From Phytoamicus setariae (GTDB taxonomy: Bacteria > Pseudomonadota > Alphaproteobacteria > Rhizobiales > Rhizobiaceae), in NCBI RefSeq assembly GCF_016722925.1, contig NZ_JAEQNC010000009.1, positions 1-64,000 on the forward strand: DNA of 64,000 nucleotides, written 5' to 3'. Under the pieces are notes generated by a model. The model was given only the letters and a program-made list of their open reading frames with translations. It had not been told where the DNA came from and ran no database searches. Positions 1-8,334 of this stretch are shown piece by piece; position 1 is the first letter of the stretch; each line of letters starts with the position of its first letter. The translations under genes were made by a program, and so were the position numbers.

Positions 1-84
1 CCATAGAACCTCCGTTCTGTGTCGCGCATAAAATAGCGGTCCAAGCACGGAGGTCTCTCAACTACGATGTAGAACACGTCCAGT

Positions 85-103
85 CCTCCACCGTAGGTGG
101 AGG
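85..103 (+). other. Short GC-rich inverted repeat, possible terminator
   Basis: Seven-base arms (CCTCCAC and GTGGAGG) flank a five-base loop and are followed by a short T run. It could end a plus-strand transcript coming from outside the window, but the T tract is weak. The rest of bases 1-207 holds no gene that I can support. Confidence 0.3.
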
Positions 104-117
104 TTTACTTACTTCAT

Positions 118-150
118 AAAAAAGGCCCCGGTTCTGAATGAACCGGGGCC
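118..150 (-). terminator. Rho-independent terminator of the sugar ABC operon
   Basis: A perfect 11-bp stem (GGCCCCGGTTC with GAACCGGGGCC) encloses a 5-base loop at 135-139. Read on the minus strand it is followed by a run of T (the A run at 118-123 on the plus strand). It lies about 60 bases beyond the stop codon of the minus-strand sugar-binding protein gene, so it is the expected end of that operon. Confidence 0.85.
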
Positions 151-207
151 TTCTTCATTTTATCCGATGGCCGCATTTGCGGCCACCGCATATTCAGGTC
201 AGGACTA

Positions 208-1146
208 TCAGAACGCCGGTTCGACCGACTCGACATTTTCTTTGGTCACGACGGTCAGCGGGATCGGCAGGCGGGCGCCCACGTCTTTACCGCTGAGAAT
301 GTCATTCATGGTGTTGATCGCGAGCTTGCCGTCCTCGACCGGCGACTGCACGATCGTCGAGTACATTTCACCCGAACGGATGGATTCGAAAGCATCCTTC
401 TGGCCGTTGATCCCGACGATCGGCGGCGTCGGCTTGCCCGGATTGGCTTCCTTCCATGCGTCGATGAAGCCTCGTGCCATCGTGTCGTCATTGGAGTAGA
501 CGCCGGTGATCTTGTCGCCGAAGCGGGTGATCAGATCGCGGCTGGCGACAAGTGCCTTCTGCTGGTCGAAATCGGCGTTGACCGTATCGAGGACCTCGAT
601 CTTGCTGCCGGCTTCCTTGAGCCGATCGGTGAAACCGCCGACGCGACCGATCGTGGTGCCATTTCCGGCCTGGCCAGCGATGATGACGACAGCGCCCTCG
701 TTGTTCAGCGCCTTGCTGAGCGAGTCAGCGGCCATCTTGCCCTCTTCGTAGACATCCGGGCCGGTGAACGACTTGATAAACGCATTTGCCTGCTCGGCCA
801 TCGGCGAATTGATCAGGATCGACGGGATATTGGCCTGCTTGGCGCGGGCAAGGCCCGGAATATAGGCCTGCGGATCGAGCGGCCATAAGATGATGCCATC
901 GACGCGGCGAGCAATGCAGGTGTTAAGCTGGTCGGTGCCAGTCTGGGCGTCGAAATTCTGGCTGAGGCTCAGAATGGTGATGCCGAGTTCAGCAGCGCGC
1001 GCTTCAAGCGCCTTGTTGGCCGGTGTCGCATAAGCATGTGAGTCCGCAGCCGTGACGTAGCAAACAGTCTTTGCCGACGCCATTCCCGCGGTCACCACAC
1101 AGGTCAGCGCTACGGCCGCCAGAAGCTTCTTGGTATGTGCAATCAT
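208..1146 (-). CDS. Sugar ABC transporter, periplasmic substrate-binding protein (RbsB-like)
   Basis: This 312-residue protein starts with a classical Sec signal peptide (positive N-terminus, hydrophobic core, cleavage expected after the ASA at residues 23-25). The mature part has the two-lobe type I periplasmic-binding fold of the Peripla_BP_4 family (ribose, galactose and related sugars), with motifs such as VDGIILWPLD and VYSNDDTMARG typical of the hinge and ligand region. It should capture a sugar or sugar derivative in the periplasm and deliver it to the two permeases encoded upstream. It is the last gene of a four-gene minus-strand operon and has a good ribosome site (GGAGGA) before the ATG. 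The exact ligand cannot be read from sequence; the sugar-acid genes across the divergent promoter suggest a uronic or aldonic acid or a related polyol (inference). Confidence 0.9.
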   Translation of the reverse strand: MIAHTKKLLAAVALTCVVTAGMASAKTVCYVTAADSHAYATPANKALEARAAELGITILSLSQNFDAQTGTDQLNTCIARRVDGIILWPLDPQAYIPGLARAKQANIPSILINSPMAEQANAFIKSFTGPDVYEEGKMAADSLSKALNNEGAVVIIAGQAGNGTTIGRVGGFTDRLKEAGSKIEVLDTVNADFDQQKALVASRDLITRFGDKITGVYSNDDTMARGFIDAWKEANPGKPTPPIVGINGQKDAFESIRSGEMYSTIVQSPVEDGKLAINTMNDILSGKDVGARLPIPLTVVTKENVESVEPAF

Positions 1147-1175
1147 TGTCGTCCTCCGTTTATGATTGATATCGG

Positions 1176-2138
1176 TTATCGGGATGCCGGCACTTCCGGA
1201 CCTGTGAGCGGCCGGGTTCTGATCGTTCGATCAAGCACGACCAAAAGCATTAGAATGCAGCCTGCAACAATCTGCTGGATGTAGGCGGGTACAGACTGGA
1301 ACTCCATCGCGGTCGTCAGCGAGGCGATGGTCAGGATTCCGCCCAGCGTGCCAAGCGCCGAGCCGCGCCCGCCTTCGATGCGGGTTCCACCGACCACGAC
1401 AGCGGCGATGACCATGACGGTGAGGTCGCTGCCGAAGACAGGCGAACCGGTGTTCATGGTCAACGCCTGCAGCACGCCCGCGACACCCGCAAGGGTGCTT
1501 GCGAAGACGAAGCCCGAGAAGAAGATTCGGTTCGAATTGATGCCGCTTGCCTCTGCGGCCATGGCGCTCGAGCCGACCGCAAACAGGTTGCGGCCCGGCA
1601 CCGTGTAAACCAACCAGAAATGCAGCAGAATTATCGCGACCAGAAACAGCGCGCTGCGCAGTGTGAAGATTTCCAGATAGATCTCGCTGATCGCCAGCGA
1701 GAACATCATGTCGATACCACTGACCGGCTGGCTTTCGGTGATCCAGTGGGCGATCGAGCGAAAGGCGAGCATCGAGGCAAGCGTCGCCACCAGCGAGTTG
1801 ATGCCGAGCCGCACCACCAGCCAGCCATTGATCATCCCGGCCGCCGCACCTGTCAGAACTCCGACCAAGGCGGCCAGACCGATGCCCAGCGTCGGCTGCA
1901 GGATGATCGAGACGATGCCTGAAACCGCAAACACCGCACCGCCGGAAAGGTCGATCTGACCAGAGATCAGCAACACCGTCAGACCGATGGCAATGAGCCC
2001 CATGGTCGCGGCGCGATCCAGTCCCAGCCCAAGCGTGACGAGGCTGAAGAAACCCGGAACAAGGATCGAAGCAAGCAACAGCGTGGCAAGCAGGATGAAG
2101 CCGACGCGATAGCGCAGGGCAAATGAAAGAGCGTTCAC
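1176..2138 (-). CDS. Sugar ABC transporter permease (RbsC-like)
   Basis: A 320-residue, very hydrophobic protein of the BPD_transp_2 family, with about eight to ten membrane segments and the family pattern VVVGGTRIEGGRGS near residues 245-260. It forms the inner-membrane channel of a ribose-type importer, probably as a heterodimer with the permease encoded just upstream. The start is GTG and overlaps the stop of the upstream gene as GTGA, which indicates translational coupling. It is 29 bases upstream of the binding-protein gene. Confidence 0.9.
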   Translation of the reverse strand: MNALSFALRYRVGFILLATLLLASILVPGFFSLVTLGLGLDRAATMGLIAIGLTVLLISGQIDLSGGAVFAVSGIVSIILQPTLGIGLAALVGVLTGAAAGMINGWLVVRLGINSLVATLASMLAFRSIAHWITESQPVSGIDMMFSLAISEIYLEIFTLRSALFLVAIILLHFWLVYTVPGRNLFAVGSSAMAAEASGINSNRIFFSGFVFASTLAGVAGVLQALTMNTGSPVFGSDLTVMVIAAVVVGGTRIEGGRGSALGTLGGILTIASLTTAMEFQSVPAYIQQIVAGCILMLLVVLDRTIRTRPLTGPEVPASR

Positions 2139-3136
2139 GAGACTACTCCCCGCCGGCGCAATGCCAGGTCGCTTGCGACCGCGCCTGCGATCAGAATTCC
2201 CAAAGCCAGACCCTGCACGGGCGTACGCACCCCCTGCAGCACCATCACATTCGTCAGCAACTGCACGAAGATCAGTCCGGCGATTGCCCGCGGCACGCTG
2301 CCGAAGCCACCGATAATCGAGACGCCGCCGACCACGACGGCAGTGATGGCACTGAATTCATATCCGGTGCCGACCATCGGCCGCGCCGCCTGCAGCGTCA
2401 GCCCGAGAAGCCCGCCACTGATGCCGGACGCAATGCCGGTAAACACGAAAGCACCAGCTTTTACCGCCCGCACGGGAACCGCGCTGGCTTCAGCAGCCGA
2501 ATAGTTTCCGCCGGTCGCAGTCGTCCAGCGGCCCCAGAAGGTGCGCGACAGGATGAGGTGACCGATGATGGCAACGACTATGAAGATGATCACCACCATG
2601 GGGATGCCGAACAGCCGTGACTTGACGAAATCACCGGAGCTTGCGTCGGCGCCATAGACGATCACGCCGCCAACCAGAGCCTGCACGATGCCGAGGATGA
2701 TCGTGCCCATGCCGAGCGTGACGATGATGGCGTTGACGCGGGCATAACCGATCAGCAGACCGTTGATGAGACCGGTCGCACCGGCAACCAGCACGGCCAC
2801 CGCAAAGGCTCCGCCCGTTCCGAATGTCGGTTGCAGGGCAAGCGACAGAATGGCGCCGCAGGCAATCGTCGCCGGAACAGACAGATCTGCCAGGCCGCCG
2901 ACAACAAGTACATAGGTCATCGCCACCACGACGATCCCGACGATCGACATCGAAGTCAGCACGTTCAGAAAATTGCCAGTCGTCAGAAAGACCGGGCTAC
3001 TGAGCGCGCCGAAGACCATGACCGCGACAATGATGAACGGCAGGCCGCCGCGCGCAAATATTTCGAGGGTGCGGTTTGCACGCGAAAAGCGGTCCGCAGG
3101 CTCGGGCTGCCGGGCAACCTCCGAAACGATTGTCAT
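2135..3136 (-). CDS. Sugar ABC transporter permease (RbsC-like)
   Basis: A second permease of 333 residues in the same BPD_transp_2 family. After about 30 cytoplasmic residues it has multiple transmembrane helices and the conserved VVVGGVSIIGGFGSV segment near residues 265-280. Its start overlaps the stop of the ATPase gene by four bases (ATGA), and its own stop overlaps the next permease. Two different permeases with one fused ATPase and one binding protein is a common layout for rhizobial sugar importers. Confidence 0.9.
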   Translation of the reverse strand: MTIVSEVARQPEPADRFSRANRTLEIFARGGLPFIIVAVMVFGALSSPVFLTTGNFLNVLTSMSIVGIVVVAMTYVLVVGGLADLSVPATIACGAILSLALQPTFGTGGAFAVAVLVAGATGLINGLLIGYARVNAIIVTLGMGTIILGIVQALVGGVIVYGADASSGDFVKSRLFGIPMVVIIFIVVAIIGHLILSRTFWGRWTTATGGNYSAAEASAVPVRAVKAGAFVFTGIASGISGGLLGLTLQAARPMVGTGYEFSAITAVVVGGVSIIGGFGSVPRAIAGLIFVQLLTNVMVLQGVRTPVQGLALGILIAGAVASDLALRRRGVVS

Positions 3137-4632
3137 TGGACGCCCTCCCCGGTTGCGAGTGCCATTATCTTTTCTTCCGAAAGCTCGTCGCGCATCAGCG
3201 GCTTGGCGGCATTGCCCTCATGCATAACCACCACGCGGTCGCAGACGGCCAGCACCTCGGGCAGCTCCGAAGAAATCATCAGAACGGCAATTCCTTCTGC
3301 GACCAGTTCACCGACGATGGCGTGGATGTCCGATTTCGCCCCGACATCGACGCCGCGCGTGGGTTCGTCGAGGATCAGCAGCGCGGGCTTGGCCGCAAGC
3401 CATTTTGCCAGCACGGCCTTTTGCTGGTTGCCCCCCGAAAGCGTTGAAATACGCCGCTCCGGGTCCGGCGGGACAATCGAGAAGCGCTTGGCATAATGCT
3501 TTGCGAGTTGCTTCTCGTCGGAATCCTTGATCCAGCCCATACGCGTCAGGGAGCGGATGATCGGCAGGCCGATATTTTCCCGCACCGACATGCCCGGCAC
3601 AATTCCGTCGCCCTTGCGATCCTCCGGGACATAGGCGATGCCCGCCCGCATGGCATCAGCGGGCGATTTTGGCGCAACTGTCTGGCCGCGCATCCTGATC
3701 GTGCCCGCCGTGCGCTTGGAAAGGCCGAAGATGGCGCGCGCGACCTCCGTGCGGCCGGCCCCGACAAGGCCCGTCAGCCCGACAATTTCACCGGCCCGGA
3801 CATCGAAGCTGACCCCGGCAAAGTGCTCGCCGTCGCTGAGATTTTCCACCTCAAGTACCGGAGAGCCGATGACGGCCTCAGCCTTGGGGAACAGGTCGCT
3901 CACGTCGCGCCCGACCATCAGCCGGATCATGTCAGCGGCAGTGATGCCCGCGACAGGCCGGGTTTCGATCATCGCCCCATCGCGCAGTACTGTCACCTCA
4001 TCGGCAATATCGAGCACTTCGCGCAGCCGGTGGCTGATATAGATAATGGCGATTCCGGCATCGCGCATCTTGCGCAGCACTCCGAACAGGATGCCGGCTT
4101 CATGCTCGCTGAGACTGGAGGTCGGTTCATCGAGCACGATAATGCGCGGCGCCGCCGCATAGGCCTTGGCGATTTCAACCAACTGCTGCTGGCTGATCGT
4201 CAGGTCACCCAGCCGACAGTTCGGGTCGATGACGGTGCCGAGTTCTTTGAGGACGCGGGCGGCGTTTCGCACCATTTCGCCCCGATCAAGCATACCGCGT
4301 CTGGTCGGCATGCGGCCAAGGAAGACATTTTCGGCAACCGTCAGATCCGGCACCAGGTTGAGTTCCTGGTGCACCATGCGAATGCCCAGCTTCTGGCCAT
4401 CGGCGGGATTGTGCATGCGAACTTCAGCGCCGTCGATCTCGATCGACCCGGCCGTGGGCTGATAGGTGCCACTGAGGATTTTCATCAGCGTCGATTTTCC
4501 GGCGCCGTTTTCGCCCACGATCGCATGGACCGTGCCGAAACGAACCGTCAGGCTGACGCCCGACAGCGCCCGCACGCCTGGAAACTGCTTGCTGATATCG
4601 CGCATTCGGAGAGCGGGACGGCTAGACGTCAT
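3133..4632 (-). CDS. Sugar ABC transporter, fused ATP-binding protein (RbsA/MglA-like)
   Basis: This 499-residue protein has two nucleotide-binding domains in tandem. Domain 1 has a complete Walker A (GENGAGKST, residues 40-48) and Walker B (IIVLDEPTSSLS). Domain 2 has the family's usual degenerate Walker A (GLVGAGRTE, with Arg in place of Lys) but a full LSGGNQQK signature and LILDEPTRGVD. That asymmetry is normal for RbsA, MglA and XylG proteins. I chose the ATG at 4632, which begins MTSSRPALRM; an upstream in-frame GTG at 4707 would add 25 residues unlike the family. It is the first gene of the operon, transcribed away from the GntR regulator. Confidence 0.88.
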   Translation of the reverse strand: MTSSRPALRMRDISKQFPGVRALSGVSLTVRFGTVHAIVGENGAGKSTLMKILSGTYQPTAGSIEIDGAEVRMHNPADGQKLGIRMVHQELNLVPDLTVAENVFLGRMPTRRGMLDRGEMVRNAARVLKELGTVIDPNCRLGDLTISQQQLVEIAKAYAAAPRIIVLDEPTSSLSEHEAGILFGVLRKMRDAGIAIIYISHRLREVLDIADEVTVLRDGAMIETRPVAGITAADMIRLMVGRDVSDLFPKAEAVIGSPVLEVENLSDGEHFAGVSFDVRAGEIVGLTGLVGAGRTEVARAIFGLSKRTAGTIRMRGQTVAPKSPADAMRAGIAYVPEDRKGDGIVPGMSVRENIGLPIIRSLTRMGWIKDSDEKQLAKHYAKRFSIVPPDPERRISTLSGGNQQKAVLAKWLAAKPALLILDEPTRGVDVGAKSDIHAIVGELVAEGIAVLMISSELPEVLAVCDRVVVMHEGNAAKPLMRDELSEEKIMALATGEGVQ

Positions 4633-4892
4633 CTTTGCGCCCCAAACCGTAACGCGACGCCCGCCGGCAAGGGACAACGAACAAGGAACGAGACAGCCAT
4701 GCGGCACCCCGTCACCTGGGGGACAACGAGCACTTCATCGAAATCGTCGGCGCAGGGACTGCAAATGCCGACTACCGCTTCATATCGTTTCATTTTTGCC
4801 CTTGGATTGAAAAACCATGCAATACACCCCTGAGATCGGGGCGTCCGCCGAACAAGCTGATCCCTCCCGGATCGGCGACGAAAATTGATTAC

Positions 4893-4906
4893 ACTAGTAT
4901 AATAGC
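4893..4906. promoter_or_regulatory. Putative GntR operator, site 1
   Basis: ACTAGTATAATAGC matches 12 of 14 positions of the ideal palindrome ACTAGTATACTAGT, the sort of site bound by FCD-type GntR regulators. It lies on the ABC-operon side of the divergent region. The extended match to site 3 is 13 of 15 bases (TTACACTAGTATAAT at 4889-4903 against TTACACTAATATAAC at 5823-5837). Confidence 0.5.
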
Positions 4907-4990
4907 ACCCGCAAGATACCTTTTTCACCCACACGGATGAACACCAAACTTCCGCAAATGTCAGCGAATGTGGCGCCTGACCGTTGACAT

Positions 4991-5004
4991 CCTAGTATAA
5001 TTAT
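4991..5004. promoter_or_regulatory. Putative GntR operator, site 2
   Basis: CCTAGTATAATTAT shares the CTAGTATAAT core with site 1. It lies about 45 bases before the gntR start codon, where a bound regulator could block its own promoter. The right half is weaker (10 of 14 against the ideal palindrome). Confidence 0.45.
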
Positions 5005-5049
5005 GATGCTGCTGAGTGCATATCATCAGCCACAGCAGCCTGGGAAGAG

Positions 5050-5724
5050 ATGACTCTGGAAACACCCAACCTCAACCGCACATTTCCACTCCGGGACCAG
5101 ATTTATCAATATATCCGGGGACTTATCGTCAGCGGCCAGATGCGACCGGGCGAGGCGATCAACGAGGTAGCGATCGCCGAACAGCTCGGCGTCTCCAGGA
5201 CGCCCGTGCGGGAAGCGGTCAAGCGGATCAGCGACGAAGGCCTCGTCAATGTCTTCGCACAGAACGGCACCTTCGTCGCCCCGATCAGCCTGAAGGAACT
5301 CGAAGAAGCTTATGTCATCCGCAGCGCGCTGGAGATGGAAAGCGCCAAGCGCGCCGCAACCAAGATAACGACCGCTCATATCGAGGCCCTGGAAGACAAT
5401 ATCGCCGCGCACGAGTTGGCCATTTCCCGCCAGAAGTTTGCGGAAGCCATTCGCCTGGATGATGTTTTTCATAAAACAATCGCTGAAATCAATGACTTCC
5501 AGATGCTGTGGCGCGCCGTCGACATCTCCAAGGCGCAGATGGACCGTGGTCGCTACCTGTCCATCCCGAAGCCCGGCTATGGCGACGTCACCATCCAGCA
5601 GCACCGGCAAATCCTGAAGGCATTGCAACGCCACGATGGGGCAGCTGCCGCCAGCGCCATGCGCGATCACCTAAATACGTCGCTGCGTAATGCGCTGGAA
5701 GTTGCAGCAGTCACCATGGACTAG
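5050..5724 (+). CDS. GntR-family transcriptional regulator, FCD subfamily
   Basis: A 224-residue cytoplasmic regulator. Residues 10-77 form the winged helix-turn-helix, with the typical GVSRTPVREAVKRI recognition region at 47-60. Residues about 85-215 are the all-helical FCD ligand domain. The likely metal and ligand residues are present: Asp137/Asp138, His141, His185 and His207. FCD regulators usually sense carboxylic or sugar acids and act as repressors released by ligand. Its place between the sugar importer and the SDR/dehydratase genes, and the repeated operator motif in all three upstream regions, make it the local regulator of this sugar-acid pathway (inference). Confidence 0.9.
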   Translation: MTLETPNLNRTFPLRDQIYQYIRGLIVSGQMRPGEAINEVAIAEQLGVSRTPVREAVKRISDEGLVNVFAQNGTFVAPISLKELEEAYVIRSALEMESAKRAATKITTAHIEALEDNIAAHELAISRQKFAEAIRLDDVFHKTIAEINDFQMLWRAVDISKAQMDRGRYLSIPKPGYGDVTIQQHRQILKALQRHDGAAAASAMRDHLNTSLRNALEVAAVTMD

Positions 5725-5826
5725 CCGCTGCTGGCCAATCGCCGCATATGGCATTGGAAATCGCAATTCATGCTTCATTTTTGAGGGGCTGCAAAATCAG
5801 CGGTGGTATCTTGATCGGTCAGTTAC

Positions 5827-5840
5827 ACTAATATAACAGT
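5827..5840. promoter_or_regulatory. Putative GntR operator, site 3
   Basis: ACTAATATAACAGT matches 11 of 14 positions of the palindrome ACTAGTATACTAGT. It sits in the 221-base gap upstream of the SDR gene, about 105 bases before its start, and would put the dehydrogenase and dehydratase genes under the same regulator. Confidence 0.45.
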
Positions 5841-5945
5841 GGCGCAACACCCAGCTTCGGCAACCGGCCCGAGCCTGGATTGCGCCGCCGCAAATGAATT
5901 TCGTGGCTAGAGGCTATTACAGGAACGAATGAGGAGAGTTTCAGC

Positions 5946-6692
5946 ATGAACAGGATTGATCTCGACGGCCAGCATGCCGTGGTCACAGGCGGGGCGCAGG
6001 GCCTCGGCTTTGCCATGGCCAAGCGGTTCGTCGCCTCGGGCGCGACAGTGACACTCTGGGACATGGACGAAGCATTGCTCGCAACCGCCAAGGAAGTGCT
6101 GGGGACGGCCGCGACAACGGTGGTCGTCGACATTTCCGATTGGGGTCAGGTCGACGCCGCTCAAAAGAAGACAGAGGAACTCGCGAGCCCTGCCTCGATT
6201 CTCGTCAATTCGGCCGGTATCGCCGGTGCTGCCGCGCCGCTCGACACCTATGATATCGACATGTGGAAGAAAATCATCGACATCAACGTCAACGGCACCT
6301 TCTACGTCAATCGCGCACTGGTGCCGGGCATGAAGGAACGCAATTACGGCCGGATCGTCAACATCGCCTCGGTCGCCGGCAAGGAAGGCAATCCCAACGC
6401 CGCCGCCTATTCGGCCTCCAAGGCAGCCGTGATGGGCTTGACGAAATCGCTCGGCAAGGAACTGGCGGGCTACGACATCGCCGTCAACTGTATCACCCCG
6501 GCAACCGCCCAGACCCGGATTCTCGAGCAGCTGACCCCCGAGTTTATCGATTACATGCGCAACAAGATCCCGCGTGGCCGGTTCCTCGAAGTCGAGGAAG
6601 CCGCATCCATGGTCGCCTGGCTGGTGTCCAAGGAAAACAGCTTCACCACCGCTGCCACCTTCGACCTCTCCGGCGGGCGCACAACCTACTAA
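5946..6692 (+). CDS. SDR-family NAD(P)-dependent oxidoreductase, probable sugar-acid dehydrogenase
   Basis: A 248-residue classical short-chain dehydrogenase. The cofactor motif TGGAQGLG is at residues 14-21, and Asp39 at the end of the second strand favours NAD over NADP. NSAG is at 88-91, and the catalytic Ser142, Tyr155 and Lys159 (YSASK) are all present. It should oxidise a hydroxyl of a sugar, sugar acid or deoxy-keto acid to a ketone in the cytoplasm. It precedes a UxaA-type dehydratase and shares a candidate GntR operator with the sugar importer, which supports one catabolic route. The substrate is not determined by sequence. Confidence 0.85.
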   Translation: MNRIDLDGQHAVVTGGAQGLGFAMAKRFVASGATVTLWDMDEALLATAKEVLGTAATTVVVDISDWGQVDAAQKKTEELASPASILVNSAGIAGAAAPLDTYDIDMWKKIIDINVNGTFYVNRALVPGMKERNYGRIVNIASVAGKEGNPNAAAYSASKAAVMGLTKSLGKELAGYDIAVNCITPATAQTRILEQLTPEFIDYMRNKIPRGRFLEVEEAASMVAWLVSKENSFTTAATFDLSGGRTTY

Positions 6693-6811
6693 AGCGGGCA
6701 GGGTCGCCGGTCGCATGACCAGCGGCCCGCCAAGGCGGCGCAATGCCGGAAATACGGTTGCCGCTGCCTTATGTCGGCGGTTCATATCCATCCAGTTTAC
6801 GAATAGGCATC

Positions 6812-8323
6812 ATGGCTCGCTTCATCAAGCTTACGGCATCCGACAACATCGTGCTTGCCGTCGATCCCTTCAATCCCGGCGATCAGGCCGAATCCGTGAC
6901 TGCAAAGGTTCGCATTCCGCGCGGCCACAAGATGGCAATCCGCAGCATCGGCGAGAACGAGCCTATCGTGAAATACGGCCAGGTGATCGGCTTTGCCCGC
7001 CAGCCGATCGAGCCCGGCGACTGGGTGCACGAGCACAACGTCTATGTGCACGAATTCGAACGCGATTACGTGTTCGGCGACCAGCTGAAGCAAACGCCCG
7101 CCATCACCGACAGCGACCGGCTGACATTTCAAGGCTTCCGGCGCGCCGACGGCAGGTACGGCACCCGCAACTATATCGCTGTGCTGACCTCGGTAAACTG
7201 TTCGGCCAGTGCCGCCCGCTTCATTGCCGAGCAGGTCAACCAGTCGGGCATTCTCAAGCAATTCCCCAATATCGACGGCGTGATCTCGCTCGTGCACGGC
7301 ACAGGTTGCGGGCTCGATGTCGATGGCGCGGCCTACGATCTTCTCAAGAAGACCCAATGGGGATTTGCCACCAATCCGAATGTCGGCGGCGTGCTAATGG
7401 TCGGCCTGGGCTGCGAAGTCTTCCAGATCCCCCGCTGGATGAAATCCTATGGCGTCGAGGAAAGCACCATCTTCCGCACCCTGACCATCCAGGAAGCCGG
7501 CGGCACCCGCAAGACTGTCGAGGCCGGCGTCGAGGCGATCAAGGCGATGTTGCCCGACGTCAATGCCGCCACCCGGACGCAGGCACCGGCATCCGAACTG
7601 ATGCTCGCTTTGCAATGCGGCGGCTCGGACGGCTATTCCGGCATCACCGCCAATCCGGCGCTCGGGGCGGCTGTCGATCTGCTGGTTGCGCAGGGCGGCA
7701 CCGCCATCCTGTCGGAAACGCCGGAGATCTACGGTGCCGAACACCTACTCACCCGCCGCGCCGAAACCCGCGCCGTCGGCGAAAAGCTGGTGGAGCGCAT
7801 CCGCTGGTGGGAGGATTACACCGCCCGCCACAATATGGAGATGAACAACAACCCCTCCCCCGGCAACAAACTGGGCGGCCTGACGACGATTCTGGAAAAA
7901 TCGCTCGGCGCATCGGCCAAGGGCGGCTCGACCAATCTTCGGGCGGTCTATGAATATGCCGATCCGGTGACCGAGCGCGGCCTCGTCTTCATGGACACGC
8001 CGGGCTACGATCCGGTTTCGGCCACTGGCCAGGTTGCCGGCGGCGCCAATATTCTCTGTTTCACCACGGGCCGGGGCTCGGCCTTCGGCTGCAAGCCCGC
8101 CCCTTCGATCAAGCTCGCATCCAACACCCACATTTTCGAGCAGATGCGCGAAGACATGGACATCAACTGCGGCGATGTTCTCGATGGCGTGTCGCTGGAG
8201 GCCAAGGGGCGCGAGATCCTCGAATCGATCCTGCGCGTCGCCTCCGGCGAGCAGACACGGTCGGAAGCACTGGGCTATGGGGATAACGAGTTCGTGCCCT
8301 GGAGCATCGGCGCGACGATGTGA
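6812..8323 (+). CDS. UxaA-family sugar-acid dehydratase (altronate/galactarate dehydratase-like)
   Basis: This 503-residue protein has the UxaA architecture. An N-terminal SAF domain (about residues 1-75) is followed by the large iron-dependent dehydratase domain starting at the hallmark GYGTRNYIAV-like segment near residue 115. Conserved Cys-containing motifs are visible (HGTGCG, GLGCEVFQ, LQCGGSDGYSG). UxaA and GarD enzymes remove water from aldonic or aldaric acids to give 2-keto-3-deoxy acids. I chose the ATG at 6812 (MARFIKL); an upstream ATG at 6743 would add 23 residues not expected in the family. It follows the SDR gene by 119 bases and is probably co-transcribed with it. Which acid it takes cannot be decided here. 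Confidence 0.85.
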   Translation: MARFIKLTASDNIVLAVDPFNPGDQAESVTAKVRIPRGHKMAIRSIGENEPIVKYGQVIGFARQPIEPGDWVHEHNVYVHEFERDYVFGDQLKQTPAITDSDRLTFQGFRRADGRYGTRNYIAVLTSVNCSASAARFIAEQVNQSGILKQFPNIDGVISLVHGTGCGLDVDGAAYDLLKKTQWGFATNPNVGGVLMVGLGCEVFQIPRWMKSYGVEESTIFRTLTIQEAGGTRKTVEAGVEAIKAMLPDVNAATRTQAPASELMLALQCGGSDGYSGITANPALGAAVDLLVAQGGTAILSETPEIYGAEHLLTRRAETRAVGEKLVERIRWWEDYTARHNMEMNNNPSPGNKLGGLTTILEKSLGASAKGGSTNLRAVYEYADPVTERGLVFMDTPGYDPVSATGQVAGGANILCFTTGRGSAFGCKPAPSIKLASNTHIFEQMREDMDINCGDVLDGVSLEAKGREILESILRVASGEQTRSEALGYGDNEFVPWSIGATM

Positions 8324-8334
8324 TGCGCCGTGCG

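Larger units (their letters stand above)
4633..5049. promoter_or_regulatory. Divergent regulatory region between the sugar ABC operon and the GntR gene
   Basis: This 417-base gap has no credible gene. It separates two divergent transcription units and contains two copies of an operator-like motif (4893-4906 and 4991-5004). The part near 4860-5010 is more AT-rich than its surroundings. A TTGACA hexamer lies at 4984-4989, but no well-spaced -10 follows it, so I do not assign a promoter. Confidence 0.6.

Noticed and set aside
3496-4833. Long open frame on the plus strand opposite the sugar ABC ATPase
   Set aside because: It mirrors the GC-rich codon pattern of the real gene on the other strand; the minus-strand product has complete ATPase motifs and the plus-strand product is His/Arg/Asp-rich with no family pattern.
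4984-5001. TTGACA and TATAAT hexamers as a sigma-70 promoter for gntR
   Set aside because: The spacing is only six bases; the TATAAT is part of the operator-like repeat.
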